Positions 7,103 to 15,143 of a DNA stretch of 17,024 bases are shown here, piece after piece. Both the position numbers and the translations under genes were made by a program. Where the stretch lies: positions 1 through 17,024 of the forward strand of contig JAEZKJ010000049.1 of the NCBI GenBank assembly GCA_023415545.1. The letters are read 5' to 3'. This DNA is from Bacteroidota bacterium. GTDB taxonomy: Bacteria > Bacteroidota > Bacteroidia > Bacteroidales > Bacteroidaceae. The notes under the pieces are model-generated. The model did not search any database, was not told the origin of the DNA, and saw only the letters and a program-made list of their open reading frames with translations. How positions within the stretch are numbered: position 1 is the stretch's first letter; each line of letters starts with the position of its first letter.

Positions 7103-8197
7103 CTATTCTTCTTCTATTATATCTAACTTCAATTTATCACTGTCATCACGCTTTTCATAATACTGTTTTTTGAGAGGATGAGCAGAGATTTCTTTCTCAA
7201 TTTTTCTATTTCTATATACATCTATAGCCACATAAATTGCCTGACGGAACGAATTTTCAGAAGCCTCTCCCAATCCTGCAATATCATATGCAATACCATG
7301 AGCCGGAGAGGTACGTACTATTGGCAAACCTGCAGTAAAGTTTACACCATCATCCATATATAAAGATTTGAATGGGACAAGCCCCTGATCATGGTACATA
7401 GCTAATATTCCATCAAAATGTGTAAAGTTTCCTGAGCCCATAAATCCATCTGCCGGATATGGTCCAAAGCAGAGAACACCTTTTTTAGACATCTCTTCAA
7501 TAGCTGGTTTTATAATCTCCTCCTCTTCATTTCCAAGAAGTCCATTGTCACCGGCATGTGGATTTAAAGAGAACAAAGCTATTCTAGGTGCTCCTATACC
7601 AAAATCTACTTTTAAAGAGTGGTTGAAAATATCTATTTTCTCTTTAATTAAATCTTTTGTTAATGTAGGAACAATATCTTTTACTGGAATATGACCTGTC
7701 ACTAGCGCCACACGAAAATCATTTTTAAGTAAAATCATTAAAGATTTTGCCCCATCACCTACTCTATTTTCAATATACTCGGTATGTCCGGGGAAATTGA
7801 ATTCTTCCGACTGTATGGTATGTTTGTTTATTGGTGCGGTAACAATAACATCAATAGCTCCTTTTTTAAAATCCTCTAAAGCTCTCTCTAGAGCATCAAG
7901 AGCAGCTTTACCTGACTCAGGAGTTGGTTTACCTACCTCAACTTTCAAGTCATCATCGCAACAATTTATGATATTCAATCTATCATGTTGTATTTCATTT
8001 GATGAGTTGATAATACTAAAACTGGCATCTATATCCATACTTTTTCTATGATATGCAGCAACTTTAGGTGAGCCGTATATCACAGGTGTACAAAGTTCAA
8101 ACATTGTATTATCTGAAAACGTTTTAAGTATCACCTCGTAACCTATTCCATTGATATCACCATGAGTAATACCAACGATTATTTTTTTATTTTCCAT
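7103..8197 (-). CDS. pdxA: 4-hydroxythreonine-4-phosphate dehydrogenase
   Basis: This 364-residue protein matches PdxA over its full length. Visible family motifs are the start VGITHGDINGIGYEVILK, the metal-binding histidines in FPGHTEY, LNPHAGDNG and MYHDQGLVPFK, and the C-terminal stretch GLPIVRTSPAHGIAYDIAG. The enzyme oxidises 4-phosphohydroxy-L-threonine with NAD(P)+ in the DXP-dependent pyridoxal-phosphate pathway and is cytosolic and dimeric. It is 44 nt downstream of the DUF4837 gene and 4 nt upstream of the nucleotidyltransferase. A vitamin B6 gene therefore seems to head, or be embedded in, the inositol/lipid gene train. I see no clear promoter directly before it. Confidence 0.95.
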   Translation of the reverse strand: MENKKIIVGITHGDINGIGYEVILKTFSDNTMFELCTPVIYGSPKVAAYHRKSMDIDASFSIINSSNEIQHDRLNIINCCDDDLKVEVGKPTPESGKAALDALERALEDFKKGAIDVIVTAPINKHTIQSEEFNFPGHTEYIENRVGDGAKSLMILLKNDFRVALVTGHIPVKDIVPTLTKDLIKEKIDIFNHSLKVDFGIGAPRIALFSLNPHAGDNGLLGNEEEEIIKPAIEEMSKKGVLCFGPYPADGFMGSGNFTHFDGILAMYHDQGLVPFKSLYMDDGVNFTAGLPIVRTSPAHGIAYDIAGLGEASENSFRQAIYVAIDVYRNRKIEKEISAHPLKKQYYEKRDDSDKLKLDIIEEE

Positions 8198-8241
8198 ATA
8201 TATAGATTATATAGATTTTATCTATTCTCATTGTTTTATTC

Positions 8242-9285
8242 TTATTTTTTCTCCTCACTCATATTTTCTCCGACAGGAATTTCTCTATCACTTTTCTCAT
8301 TTGGTAATTGCAAAGTGTAAAGAGATGCTTCCATTAGTCGCATTACATTTCTCTTTAATTTATCAGGAGAATAAATAAAACCTTCAACAACAATAACTCT
8401 TCCATTTGCTCTATCAACGCGTGAATGAGATACAAAAGGACCACCCATCATGTCATTCTCCATCTGCCATAATCCACGTGCCTCAAAAGCATAATCTCCT
8501 TTTACAACGATATCTTTAACATCTACAAACATTGAGTCGGTAGCCATATACATACCCTCACGCTCTCCAGGAATGTTTATCTTCATCACTGAGTCACGTT
8601 TATTGATAAAATATTCCTTAGAGAAAGTATCTTTATCAGTGTAAGGGAATGAGTAAATCACAAAGTTCATATTAACTGAAGCACCATCACTCGATGCCCA
8701 AAGAAAATCTTTACCTAGTTTATATTTTTCTAGTTCAGTAGGGATCCAAACATCAACATCGAACATGCTTTTTACTTTAGCCTCAACAGGAAGACTATGT
8801 TTTTCTCTAAGATTATTTATCTGACGATTCATCTCAGTTTTGACAAAGAAATCAATGATAACCTGCCCATTTTTTTGAACATAGTTTTGGAAGCTCTCTT
8901 CATCAGGAGCTTGAATAGTCATAATTATTTGAGGAGAAGCATAAACATCTTTTGAGAACTTTATTTTTGGTTTTGAATAAATATCTTGTATATCTACAAT
9001 TATGATATTTCGGAATATCTTGAAAGTTCTATCAAATTTGTCAGGTGAAACAGTTGAGATACGAAAAGATCTTTCGGATTGAGGAAGACCGGGAACATCC
9101 TTATCAAGTACATCAAATAGAGCTCTTCCAACAGGTTTTTCCCACTGAGCTTTGTTAACTACAACAAGCACTTCGTAAGGACGACCGCTCGATGTTGGGG
9201 TAAAGAGAGTTTTACCATCTTTCTTACATGACACAACTAGCGTCATAACTATAAGCATACATAAATAAAGAGTTACTCTTTTCAT
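8242..9285 (-). CDS. DUF4837-family lipoprotein
   Basis: This 347-residue protein has a lipoprotein signal peptide: MKR, a hydrophobic run, then LVVSC with the lipidated Cys at residue 20, followed by KKDG. The mature part fits the DUF4837 family of Bacteroidota, with segments such as SSGRPYEVLVVVN, FRISTVSP and the C-terminal GFIYSPDKLKRN. Its biochemical function is unknown. It should be anchored in the periplasm or outer membrane. The gene lies 20 nt downstream of rlmN and 44 nt upstream of pdxA, so the three probably form one transcript. No export-to-surface acidic motif is obvious after the cysteine. I recognise the family by its overall pattern; no function is proposed. Confidence 0.8.
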   Translation of the reverse strand: MKRVTLYLCMLIVMTLVVSCKKDGKTLFTPTSSGRPYEVLVVVNKAQWEKPVGRALFDVLDKDVPGLPQSERSFRISTVSPDKFDRTFKIFRNIIIVDIQDIYSKPKIKFSKDVYASPQIIMTIQAPDEESFQNYVQKNGQVIIDFFVKTEMNRQINNLREKHSLPVEAKVKSMFDVDVWIPTELEKYKLGKDFLWASSDGASVNMNFVIYSFPYTDKDTFSKEYFINKRDSVMKINIPGEREGMYMATDSMFVDVKDIVVKGDYAFEARGLWQMENDMMGGPFVSHSRVDRANGRVIVVEGFIYSPDKLKRNVMRLMEASLYTLQLPNEKSDREIPVGENMSEEKK

Positions 9286-9305
9286 AAAATCTCTTGTTTT
9301 TGTAA

Positions 9306-10361
9306 TCAGTTAATATTTTTCTCTTTTGCTTTTTCTTTCTCTTTTTCTGCAGTTGAAAGCATACCACATGCAGCGAAAATATCTTCACCACGTGATGCCC
9401 TTATTGTTGTAAAGACACCATGTTGAGTTAGATAGTCACGGAAAGTAACGATACTTTCCATATCCGAAGGTGCAAATTCAGAGTCTGGTATCTCATGGAA
9501 TCGGATAAGATTTACTCTACAATCCAAACCTTTTACCAACTTTACAATCTCCTTAGCGTAAACAAGTGAATCATTCATCTTATTGAATATGATATATTCA
9601 AAAGAAAGACGTCTTTGCTTACTGAAATCATATTTTTTAAGAACCTCAACAATATCTTTAATTGAGAAAGCAATCTCGGCCGGCATCATCTCTCTTCTTT
9701 GTGAAGGTATAGGTGAATGCATGCTCACAGCCAGATGACAATCACTTTCATTTAAAAATCTTTCAAGTCCTTTTTTCAATCCTACAGTAGATACAGTTAT
9801 TCGTTTAGGGCTCCATGCGCATCCATAATCCGAAGTCATAATTTCGAGTGCCTTAAGAACCTCATCGAGGTTATCAAAAGGTTCACCCATTCCCATAAAC
9901 ACGATATTTGTTAGTTTATCACTTTCAGGGATAGAAAAAATTTGATTTATTATTTGATTTGCAGAGAGGCTTGCAGTATAACCTTGACGTCCTGTCATAC
10001 AGAACTTACATCCCATTTTACATCCTACTTGGGAGGAGACACATAGTGTGGCTCTATCGTTATCCGGAATATAAACCGCTTCTATAAAATGATTCTGAGG
10101 AGTTTTAAAAAGATATTTAGCTGTTCCATCAATAGATCTCATCTCCTCCACAGGGGCTGACAGGCCCACTTGATAACTTTCATTTAAAGCATTTCGTGCT
10201 TTCAATGAAAGATTAGTCATTTCATCTATCGACTTTACTCTCTTTACATATAGCCAAGAAGCTATCTGTTTGGCTGCAAATTTAGGCAAACCAAGATTCT
10301 CAGCTATTATCTGAAGTTCGGATAAAGTCTTACCTACTAATGATGTTTTAGTTGTATCCAT
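9306..10361 (-). CDS. rlmN: Dual-specificity 23S rRNA/tRNA (adenine-C2) methyltransferase RlmN
   Basis: This 351-residue radical-SAM protein carries the 4Fe-4S motif CxxxCxxC at Cys114, Cys118 and Cys121 (GCKMGCKFC). It also has FMGMGEPFDN, the serine-rich strand RITVSTVG, and the C-terminal SRGEDIFAACG, where Cys332 corresponds to the methyl-carrying cysteine of the family. RlmN makes 2-methyladenosine at A2503 of 23S rRNA and at A37 of some tRNAs. The C-terminal tail is a lysine/glutamate-rich run. The gene starts the leftward train, preceded by a candidate promoter at 10387-10394. All key residues are present, so I call it intact. Confidence 0.95.
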   Translation of the reverse strand: MDTTKTSLVGKTLSELQIIAENLGLPKFAAKQIASWLYVKRVKSIDEMTNLSLKARNALNESYQVGLSAPVEEMRSIDGTAKYLFKTPQNHFIEAVYIPDNDRATLCVSSQVGCKMGCKFCMTGRQGYTASLSANQIINQIFSIPESDKLTNIVFMGMGEPFDNLDEVLKALEIMTSDYGCAWSPKRITVSTVGLKKGLERFLNESDCHLAVSMHSPIPSQRREMMPAEIAFSIKDIVEVLKKYDFSKQRRLSFEYIIFNKMNDSLVYAKEIVKLVKGLDCRVNLIRFHEIPDSEFAPSDMESIVTFRDYLTQHGVFTTIRASRGEDIFAACGMLSTAEKEKEKAKEKNIN

Positions 10362-10386
10362 TCAAAAATTTATAGTAAAATATCTA

Positions 10387-10394
10387 CAAATATA
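10387..10394 (-). promoter_or_regulatory. Candidate -7 promoter element for the rlmN operon
   Basis: The minus strand reads TATATTTG, an exact match to TAnnTTTG, ending 25 nt before the rlmN ATG. The region 19-23 nt upstream is T-rich but has no exact TTTG. This may be the promoter for the whole rlmN-to-transporter gene train. Confidence 0.45.
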
Positions 10395-10476
10395 GACAAA
10401 AGCCATCAGTTATAAAAAAATATATGCAATAATAAACCTAATCTTCTTTATATTTAGCTACTTATAATTAAGTTTA

Positions 10477-10511
10477 TTTGTTTTCATATGATTTCTTTTT
10501 AATTATCTTTG
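10477..10511 (+). promoter_or_regulatory. Bacteroidota-type promoter for the glycosyltransferase/SpoIID pair
   Basis: A -33 box TTTG (10477-10480) and a -7 box TATCTTTG (10504-10511) are both exact consensus matches, with a 23-nt spacer that is slightly longer than usual. The -7 box ends 21 nt before the ATG at 10533. Because the box covers the possible TTG start at 10509, it argues that translation begins at 10533. Confidence 0.55.
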
Positions 10512-10532
10512 TTTATCTTAAATAAAATAAAA

Positions 10533-13001
10533 ATGAAAGATTCAGTAAATTGTTTCATTTTAGATAGCGATAAATTAACTTATGACGTTGCCTGTGAACT
10601 TCTTAAAGAAGAAGTAGTCAATAAAGTTTTCATTATTTCTTCTAAAAATTTCGAAGAGCAACATTTAGAAGGTTGCGAAATTATTAAATGCATCACCCCC
10701 TTTTCTAAAGATACTTATGAAAAAATAGCTGAACTATCAACTACAAAATACTCATTAATTCAAACAAAACAGACCCCTTTACATATAGCTTATAAAGGGT
10801 TAAAACGAATGATTGACTATTTACAGAATGATAGAACAGGATTTGTTTATTCCGACTTTTACGAGATAAAAAATGGAGAAACAAAAAAACATCCTGTTAT
10901 CGATTATCAAATAGGAAGTGTAAGGGATGACTTTGATTTTGGTCCACTTGTAATGGTGAAAAGTGAGTTATTAAAAGAGAGTGTAAAATCTATGAATATA
11001 GATTACACTTACCCCTACTCTTCATTTTATTACTTTAGACTTTACACATCAAGAGTATCGGAAATAGTACACATCAATGAATATCTATATACTCAATACG
11101 AGTCCGACAATCGTACTTCCGGTGAGAAACAGTTTGATTATGTAAATCCTAGAAATCGTGAAGTACAGATCGATATGGAAAAAGTTTTTACCGATTATCT
11201 TACAGATATAGATGCTAAACTATTTCCTAGCTATAATGAGATTGATCTTAACGAGGGAAAATTTCCTGTTGAAGCCTCTATAATAATTCCTGTAAGAAAT
11301 AGGGAAAGAACTATTAAAGATGCAATAGAATCAGCAATAAGTCAAAACACCAATTTCAAATTTAATATTATTGTAGTTGACAATAATTCTACTGACAACA
11401 CTACTGAAATAATAAGGAGTTGTAAAGATGAAAAGATTGTACATATCATTCCTAAAAGAGATGATCTTGGTATAGGAGGATGCTGGGATCTTGCTATAAA
11501 CGATAAAAGATGTGGACGTTTTGCTGTCCAACTAGATAGTGACGATCTGTATAGTTCAGAAAACACTTTACAGGAAATCGTAGATTGCTTTTATAGAGAA
11601 AATTGTGCCATGGTAATTGGTACATATAACATGACAGATTTCAAGTTGAATACCATTCCTCCTGGAATTATAGATCATAAAGAGTGGAGTGAAGAGAACG
11701 GACGTAATAATGCTTTAAGAATTAATGGCCTTGGAGCTCCAAGAGCCTTTTCTACTACTCTGCTTCGCTATATTGGCATACCTAATGTAAGCTATGGTGA
11801 AGATTATGCTTTAGGGCTAAGAATATCGAGAGAATATAGAATAGGAAGAATATACGAAATACTCTATCTATGCCGTAGATGGGAAGGTAATTCGGATTCT
11901 GCTCTCTCTATTGAGCAGGTTAATGTAAACAACAAATATAAAGATAGCTTACGTTCGCTAGAAATGAAGTCAAGAATTGAGTTAAATAAAAAACACCACT
12001 CAGTTTTAGACATAGATAGCACCTCTTTTTTTGATGTTGATAAGTTCATAAAAGGACAACTTAGGACTTGGCCTTTAGCTGAAGAAAATCATGGTGATCT
12101 ATCAAAAATTAAGACAAAAGCTCTTTCCATTAATGGATATGAAGTTGAAGTTCAATACAATAATAAAAGAGCTATATCAACATCTGCAAAACTTGACGAA
12201 GAGAGTTTAAGCAAAAGGGAATGTTTCCTTTGCGCAAAAAATCAACCTAAGGAACAGTTGCATTATTATATTAAAGGGAATAGAGATTACAACGTATGTA
12301 TAAACCCATACCCTATTTTGCCGGGACATATTACAATACCTGCCATCACACATACCGAACAATTCATCCAAGAAAAAGAGTATCGCGACATGATAGGTTT
12401 GAGTGAAATTATACCCGGATATGCTATTTTCTATAACGGAGCAAAGTGTGGGGCTTCAGCACCTGATCATTTTCATTTTCAAGGTGCTATAATGAAGGAT
12501 ATACCTTTATGCAAAAACATTGAAGAACACTCTCGAAATGATGAGTTGATAAGAATAAAAAGCAAATTTAGATCCGAATCAACAGATGGATTTGCATCAT
12601 TATATCTTTGCGAAACGTATCTTACCCCTATATTCATAACTATAGGAAACTCAATAGATTTAATGTGTGAATTATTCAATGACTTTCAAAAAGCCATAAG
12701 CAGAGGAGTTGGAGCTGATATGTTTAATATATTTACTTGGAGTGAAAGTATTTCACAAAAAAACACAAAAAGGTTCTTTACAATATTTATTCCAAGAAGC
12801 AAACACAGACCCGACTGTTACTATAGTGAAAGAAGGGATAATTTATTAATCAGTCCAGGGGCTCTTGATATGGCAGGAGTAATAATCACGATAAATGCTG
12901 ATGATTATAACAATACTACTACCGACAGAATTAAAGATATAATAAAGGAGGTAGGAATAGACAACGACACACTAAAAACAATACTCGATAACATAAAATA
13001 A
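10533..13001 (+). CDS. Glycosyltransferase family 2 fused to a HIT/GalT-type nucleotidyltransferase (DUF4922-like)
   Basis: The product has 822 residues from the ATG at 10533; an upstream TTG at 10509 lies in the promoter. Residues 1-245 look like a worn GT-A unit (FVYSDFYE, GSVRDDFDFGPLV). Residues 250-480 are a family 2 glycosyltransferase: EASIIIPVRNRERTIKDAI, VVDNNSTDNT and the DxD-type QLDSDDLY near 335. Residues about 560-800 form a HIT-superfamily domain: Cys564-x2-Cys567, NPYPILPGHITIP, and GASAPDHFHFQ with His646, His648 and Gln650, the pattern of GalT/Ap4A-phosphorylase/GDP-galactose-phosphorylase enzymes. It may therefore both handle a nucleotide sugar and transfer a sugar. No signal peptide or membrane helix is visible. 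The SpoIID-like gene follows after 9 nt, so the two probably work together. Substrates are unknown. Confidence 0.8.
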   Translation: MKDSVNCFILDSDKLTYDVACELLKEEVVNKVFIISSKNFEEQHLEGCEIIKCITPFSKDTYEKIAELSTTKYSLIQTKQTPLHIAYKGLKRMIDYLQNDRTGFVYSDFYEIKNGETKKHPVIDYQIGSVRDDFDFGPLVMVKSELLKESVKSMNIDYTYPYSSFYYFRLYTSRVSEIVHINEYLYTQYESDNRTSGEKQFDYVNPRNREVQIDMEKVFTDYLTDIDAKLFPSYNEIDLNEGKFPVEASIIIPVRNRERTIKDAIESAISQNTNFKFNIIVVDNNSTDNTTEIIRSCKDEKIVHIIPKRDDLGIGGCWDLAINDKRCGRFAVQLDSDDLYSSENTLQEIVDCFYRENCAMVIGTYNMTDFKLNTIPPGIIDHKEWSEENGRNNALRINGLGAPRAFSTTLLRYIGIPNVSYGEDYALGLRISREYRIGRIYEILYLCRRWEGNSDSALSIEQVNVNNKYKDSLRSLEMKSRIELNKKHHSVLDIDSTSFFDVDKFIKGQLRTWPLAEENHGDLSKIKTKALSINGYEVEVQYNNKRAISTSAKLDEESLSKRECFLCAKNQPKEQLHYYIKGNRDYNVCINPYPILPGHITIPAITHTEQFIQEKEYRDMIGLSEIIPGYAIFYNGAKCGASAPDHFHFQGAIMKDIPLCKNIEEHSRNDELIRIKSKFRSESTDGFASLYLCETYLTPIFITIGNSIDLMCELFNDFQKAISRGVGADMFNIFTWSESISQKNTKRFFTIFIPRSKHRPDCYYSERRDNLLISPGALDMAGVIITINADDYNNTTTDRIKDIIKEVGIDNDTLKTILDNIK

Positions 13002-13010
13002 CAATACAAA

Positions 13011-14327
13011 ATGAAAGAGCCTGAAATAAGTATAGGAATAGTTAATGCACAGGAAATACACTTCTCATTGAATGGTCTCTTTTCAGCAAAAGGAGAGACA
13101 GTGAGTGGGAACCAAGTTGTTTTATTCAGTGAAGGAGGTATTCTGTGGAACAACAATCTATATAAAGAGTTAACATTTACTCCCCAAGAAAAAGACTCAT
13201 TTTTTTCTTTATATGATGTAACAATAGGGATTAATTTTCATTGGGAAAGACAAGAGACGCAAAGTTTTATGGGAACTTTAAAACTTGTCGTTGATGAAGG
13301 GAAAATCACTGCTATAAACACTATTCCAGCTGAAGATTATTTAATTAGCGTTATTTCCTCGGAAATGAATGCTACATCATCATTAGAGTTTCTAAAAGCT
13401 CATGCTGTTATTTCACGAAGTTGGCTTTTAGCTCAAATTAAGAAGAGAAAAGCATTGGAGAAAAAAGATAGTGGTTTCTTCTCGATTACAAAAACTGATA
13501 ACGAATACATCAGATGGTATGACAGAGAAGACCATACTATATTTGATGTTTGCGCAGATGACCATTGTCAAAGATACCAAGGTATTACAAAAGCATCAAA
13601 TGAGATGGTTGTAAAAGCTGTTGAACAGACTAGAGGAGAACTTCTTCTACATGGAGAGAACATTTGTGATGCACGTTTTTCAAAATGTTGTGGAGGAGTA
13701 AGTGAGGAGTTCGAATATTGTTGGGAGAACAAAAAATATCCTTATTTAACTGCTATCCGAGATAATGAACATTCAGAAAATGAAATAATCCCCGATCTTA
13801 CTATTGAAGAGAATGCAGATAAATGGATTAGGAATGAGCCTGAAGCATTTTGTAATACTAATGATAAAGAGGTTATTTCACAGATTTTAAACAACTACGA
13901 CCAAGAGACCACCGATTTTTATCGTTGGAATGTTAACTATTCACAAGAAGAAATATCTGAGCTTATTCGCGAAAATACAAAATCCGATTATGGAGATATA
14001 ATTGACCTTATACCTATTGAAAGAGGTAAATCGGGTAGAATATGTAAACTTAAAATTGTAGGGACAAACAAGAGTATGATCATTGGAAAAGAGTTAGAGA
14101 TACGTCGTGTATTATCAAAAACTCATCTATTCAGTTCCGCTTTTGTTGTCGATAAAGAAGATATTAAAGATGGTATACCTAATAAGTTCATTCTCAAAGG
14201 TGCCGGTTGGGGACATGGCGTAGGACTGTGTCAGATAGGTGCAGCTGTGATGGGTGAAAAGGGTTATACATACGATAAAATATTATTGCACTATTATAAA
14301 GGAGCAGAAATAAAATCGCTTTATTAA
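13011..14327 (+). CDS. SpoIID/LytB-domain protein without a visible signal peptide
   Basis: This 438-residue protein has the SpoIID signature set: IPAEDYLISVISSEM with the catalytic-type Glu118, then EFLKAHAVISRSWLL, CQRYQGI around 186-192, FSKCCGGVSEEFEYCW near 223-238, and the C-terminal GAGWGHGVGLCQIGA. SpoIID is a lytic transglycosylase acting on denuded peptidoglycan glycan strands during endospore engulfment in Firmicutes; LytB is an amidase enhancer. This protein begins MKEPEISIGIVNAQEIHFSL with no hydrophobic leader, so it may be cytoplasmic or use an unrecognised export route. Compared with SpoIID it carries an extra insert of about 100 residues (about 240-350). It is 9 nt downstream of the GT2-HIT fusion. 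A role in trimming a glycan made by that partner is possible, but this is inference. Confidence 0.8.
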   Translation: MKEPEISIGIVNAQEIHFSLNGLFSAKGETVSGNQVVLFSEGGILWNNNLYKELTFTPQEKDSFFSLYDVTIGINFHWERQETQSFMGTLKLVVDEGKITAINTIPAEDYLISVISSEMNATSSLEFLKAHAVISRSWLLAQIKKRKALEKKDSGFFSITKTDNEYIRWYDREDHTIFDVCADDHCQRYQGITKASNEMVVKAVEQTRGELLLHGENICDARFSKCCGGVSEEFEYCWENKKYPYLTAIRDNEHSENEIIPDLTIEENADKWIRNEPEAFCNTNDKEVISQILNNYDQETTDFYRWNVNYSQEEISELIRENTKSDYGDIIDLIPIERGKSGRICKLKIVGTNKSMIIGKELEIRRVLSKTHLFSSAFVVDKEDIKDGIPNKFILKGAGWGHGVGLCQIGAAVMGEKGYTYDKILLHYYKGAEIKSLY

Positions 14328-14401
14328 TACTCTTATTTATAAGCATAATAAACAAATATAAAGGTAAATGTGTTGTTTTTCATAATATAAATCCACTAGT
14401 T

Positions 14402-14956
14402 ATGAAACGATTCATTTACCTTTTGTTAATTGGAATATTCTGTACATCAGCTGTTGCTCTTGCTCAAAAAAAGCAAAAAATGAGTAAAGAAGAGAGGAAA
14501 GCCGCAGAAAAAGAGTTGAATATGCGTCTTTTCAATCAAGCAAAAGATGCTATTGAAAACAAATGTTTTGTCCTTGAAGCAGATAGGATAATGTTTAAAT
14601 ATGGACAAAGCACATATGTCACATCTACAACTAATTTTGTTTCAGTAGACGACAATAAAGCAACTGTACAAATTGCTTTTGCCGGAGCACGATTAGGCCC
14701 TAATGGTCTTGGCGGTATTACTGTTGATGGAACTCCATCGAAGTATGAAATCAGATATGATAAACATGGTAACCTCACTTTATCCATGTCAGTTCAAGGT
14801 ATAGGGATATCAGCGCAAGTTCTAATTCGAATGAGCAATGGTTCAAATATAGCTACAGCTGATATTAACCCTAATTTCAACTCAAATAGAATGACTATGC
14901 GTGGATCAATAATTCCACTCGAGAACTCAAATATTTTTAAAGGAAGAAGTTTTTAG
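14402..14956 (+). CDS. DUF4251-family exported protein
   Basis: This 184-residue protein has a clear type I signal peptide: MKR, hydrophobic residues 4-20, and predicted cleavage after ALA at residue 21. A short lysine/glutamate-rich linker (about 22-40) follows. The body fits the DUF4251 pattern of Bacteroidota, with FVLEADRIMFKYGQ, the strand TNFVSVDDNKATVQIAF and the loop GPNGLGGITVDGTPS. It should be periplasmic. The fold is probably mostly beta, and the function is unknown. It lies 74 nt after the SpoIID-like gene with an AT-rich imperfect hairpin between them, so co-transcription is uncertain. A strong terminator follows it. Confidence 0.8.
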   Translation: MKRFIYLLLIGIFCTSAVALAQKKQKMSKEERKAAEKELNMRLFNQAKDAIENKCFVLEADRIMFKYGQSTYVTSTTNFVSVDDNKATVQIAFAGARLGPNGLGGITVDGTPSKYEIRYDKHGNLTLSMSVQGIGISAQVLIRMSNGSNIATADINPNFNSNRMTMRGSIIPLENSNIFKGRSF

Positions 14957-15052
14957 GCTGTCATAATTTATATAAGGCGCTCACAAAAGTCATATTCATA
15001 AAGAAATATGCCGGTTAGAATATGATTAAAGTATAGTTCAAAGTTTAAGATA

Positions 15053-15088
15053 TAAGCCCCAAAAGTTTTGACAAACTTTTGGGGCTTA
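15053..15088. terminator. Strong bidirectional intrinsic terminator
   Basis: Arms TAAGCCCCAAAAGTTT (15053-15068) and AAACTTTTGGGGCTTA (15073-15088) pair perfectly over 16 bp around a 4-nt loop. It sits between the convergent DUF4251 and alpha-galactosidase genes and could stop transcription from both sides. The run of U after the hairpin is weak in both directions; the stem itself is very stable. Apart from this hairpin I see nothing in the 187-nt gap. Confidence 0.75.
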
Positions 15089-15143
15089 ATTAAATATGGT
15101 ATTATTAATTAAAAAGATTTTTTTTAGATACCCAGAAAACTTT

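Noticed and set aside
8198..8241. Short repeat-rich stretch (ATAGAT/ATCTAT) between the DUF4837 gene and pdxA as a regulatory hairpin
   Set aside because: Only a 6-bp AT-rich stem without T tract; no promoter consensus; not enough to call.
10509..10532. TTG start giving an 830-residue glycosyltransferase fusion
   Set aside because: The codon lies inside an exact -7 promoter box; the ATG at 10533 is a better start.
14320..14352. AT-rich hairpin (outer arms TTTATTA/TAATAAA, inner CTTAT/ATAAG) after the SpoIID-like gene as a terminator
   Set aside because: It has internal loops, no GC in the outer stem and no T tract after it; it could be chance in AT-rich DNA.
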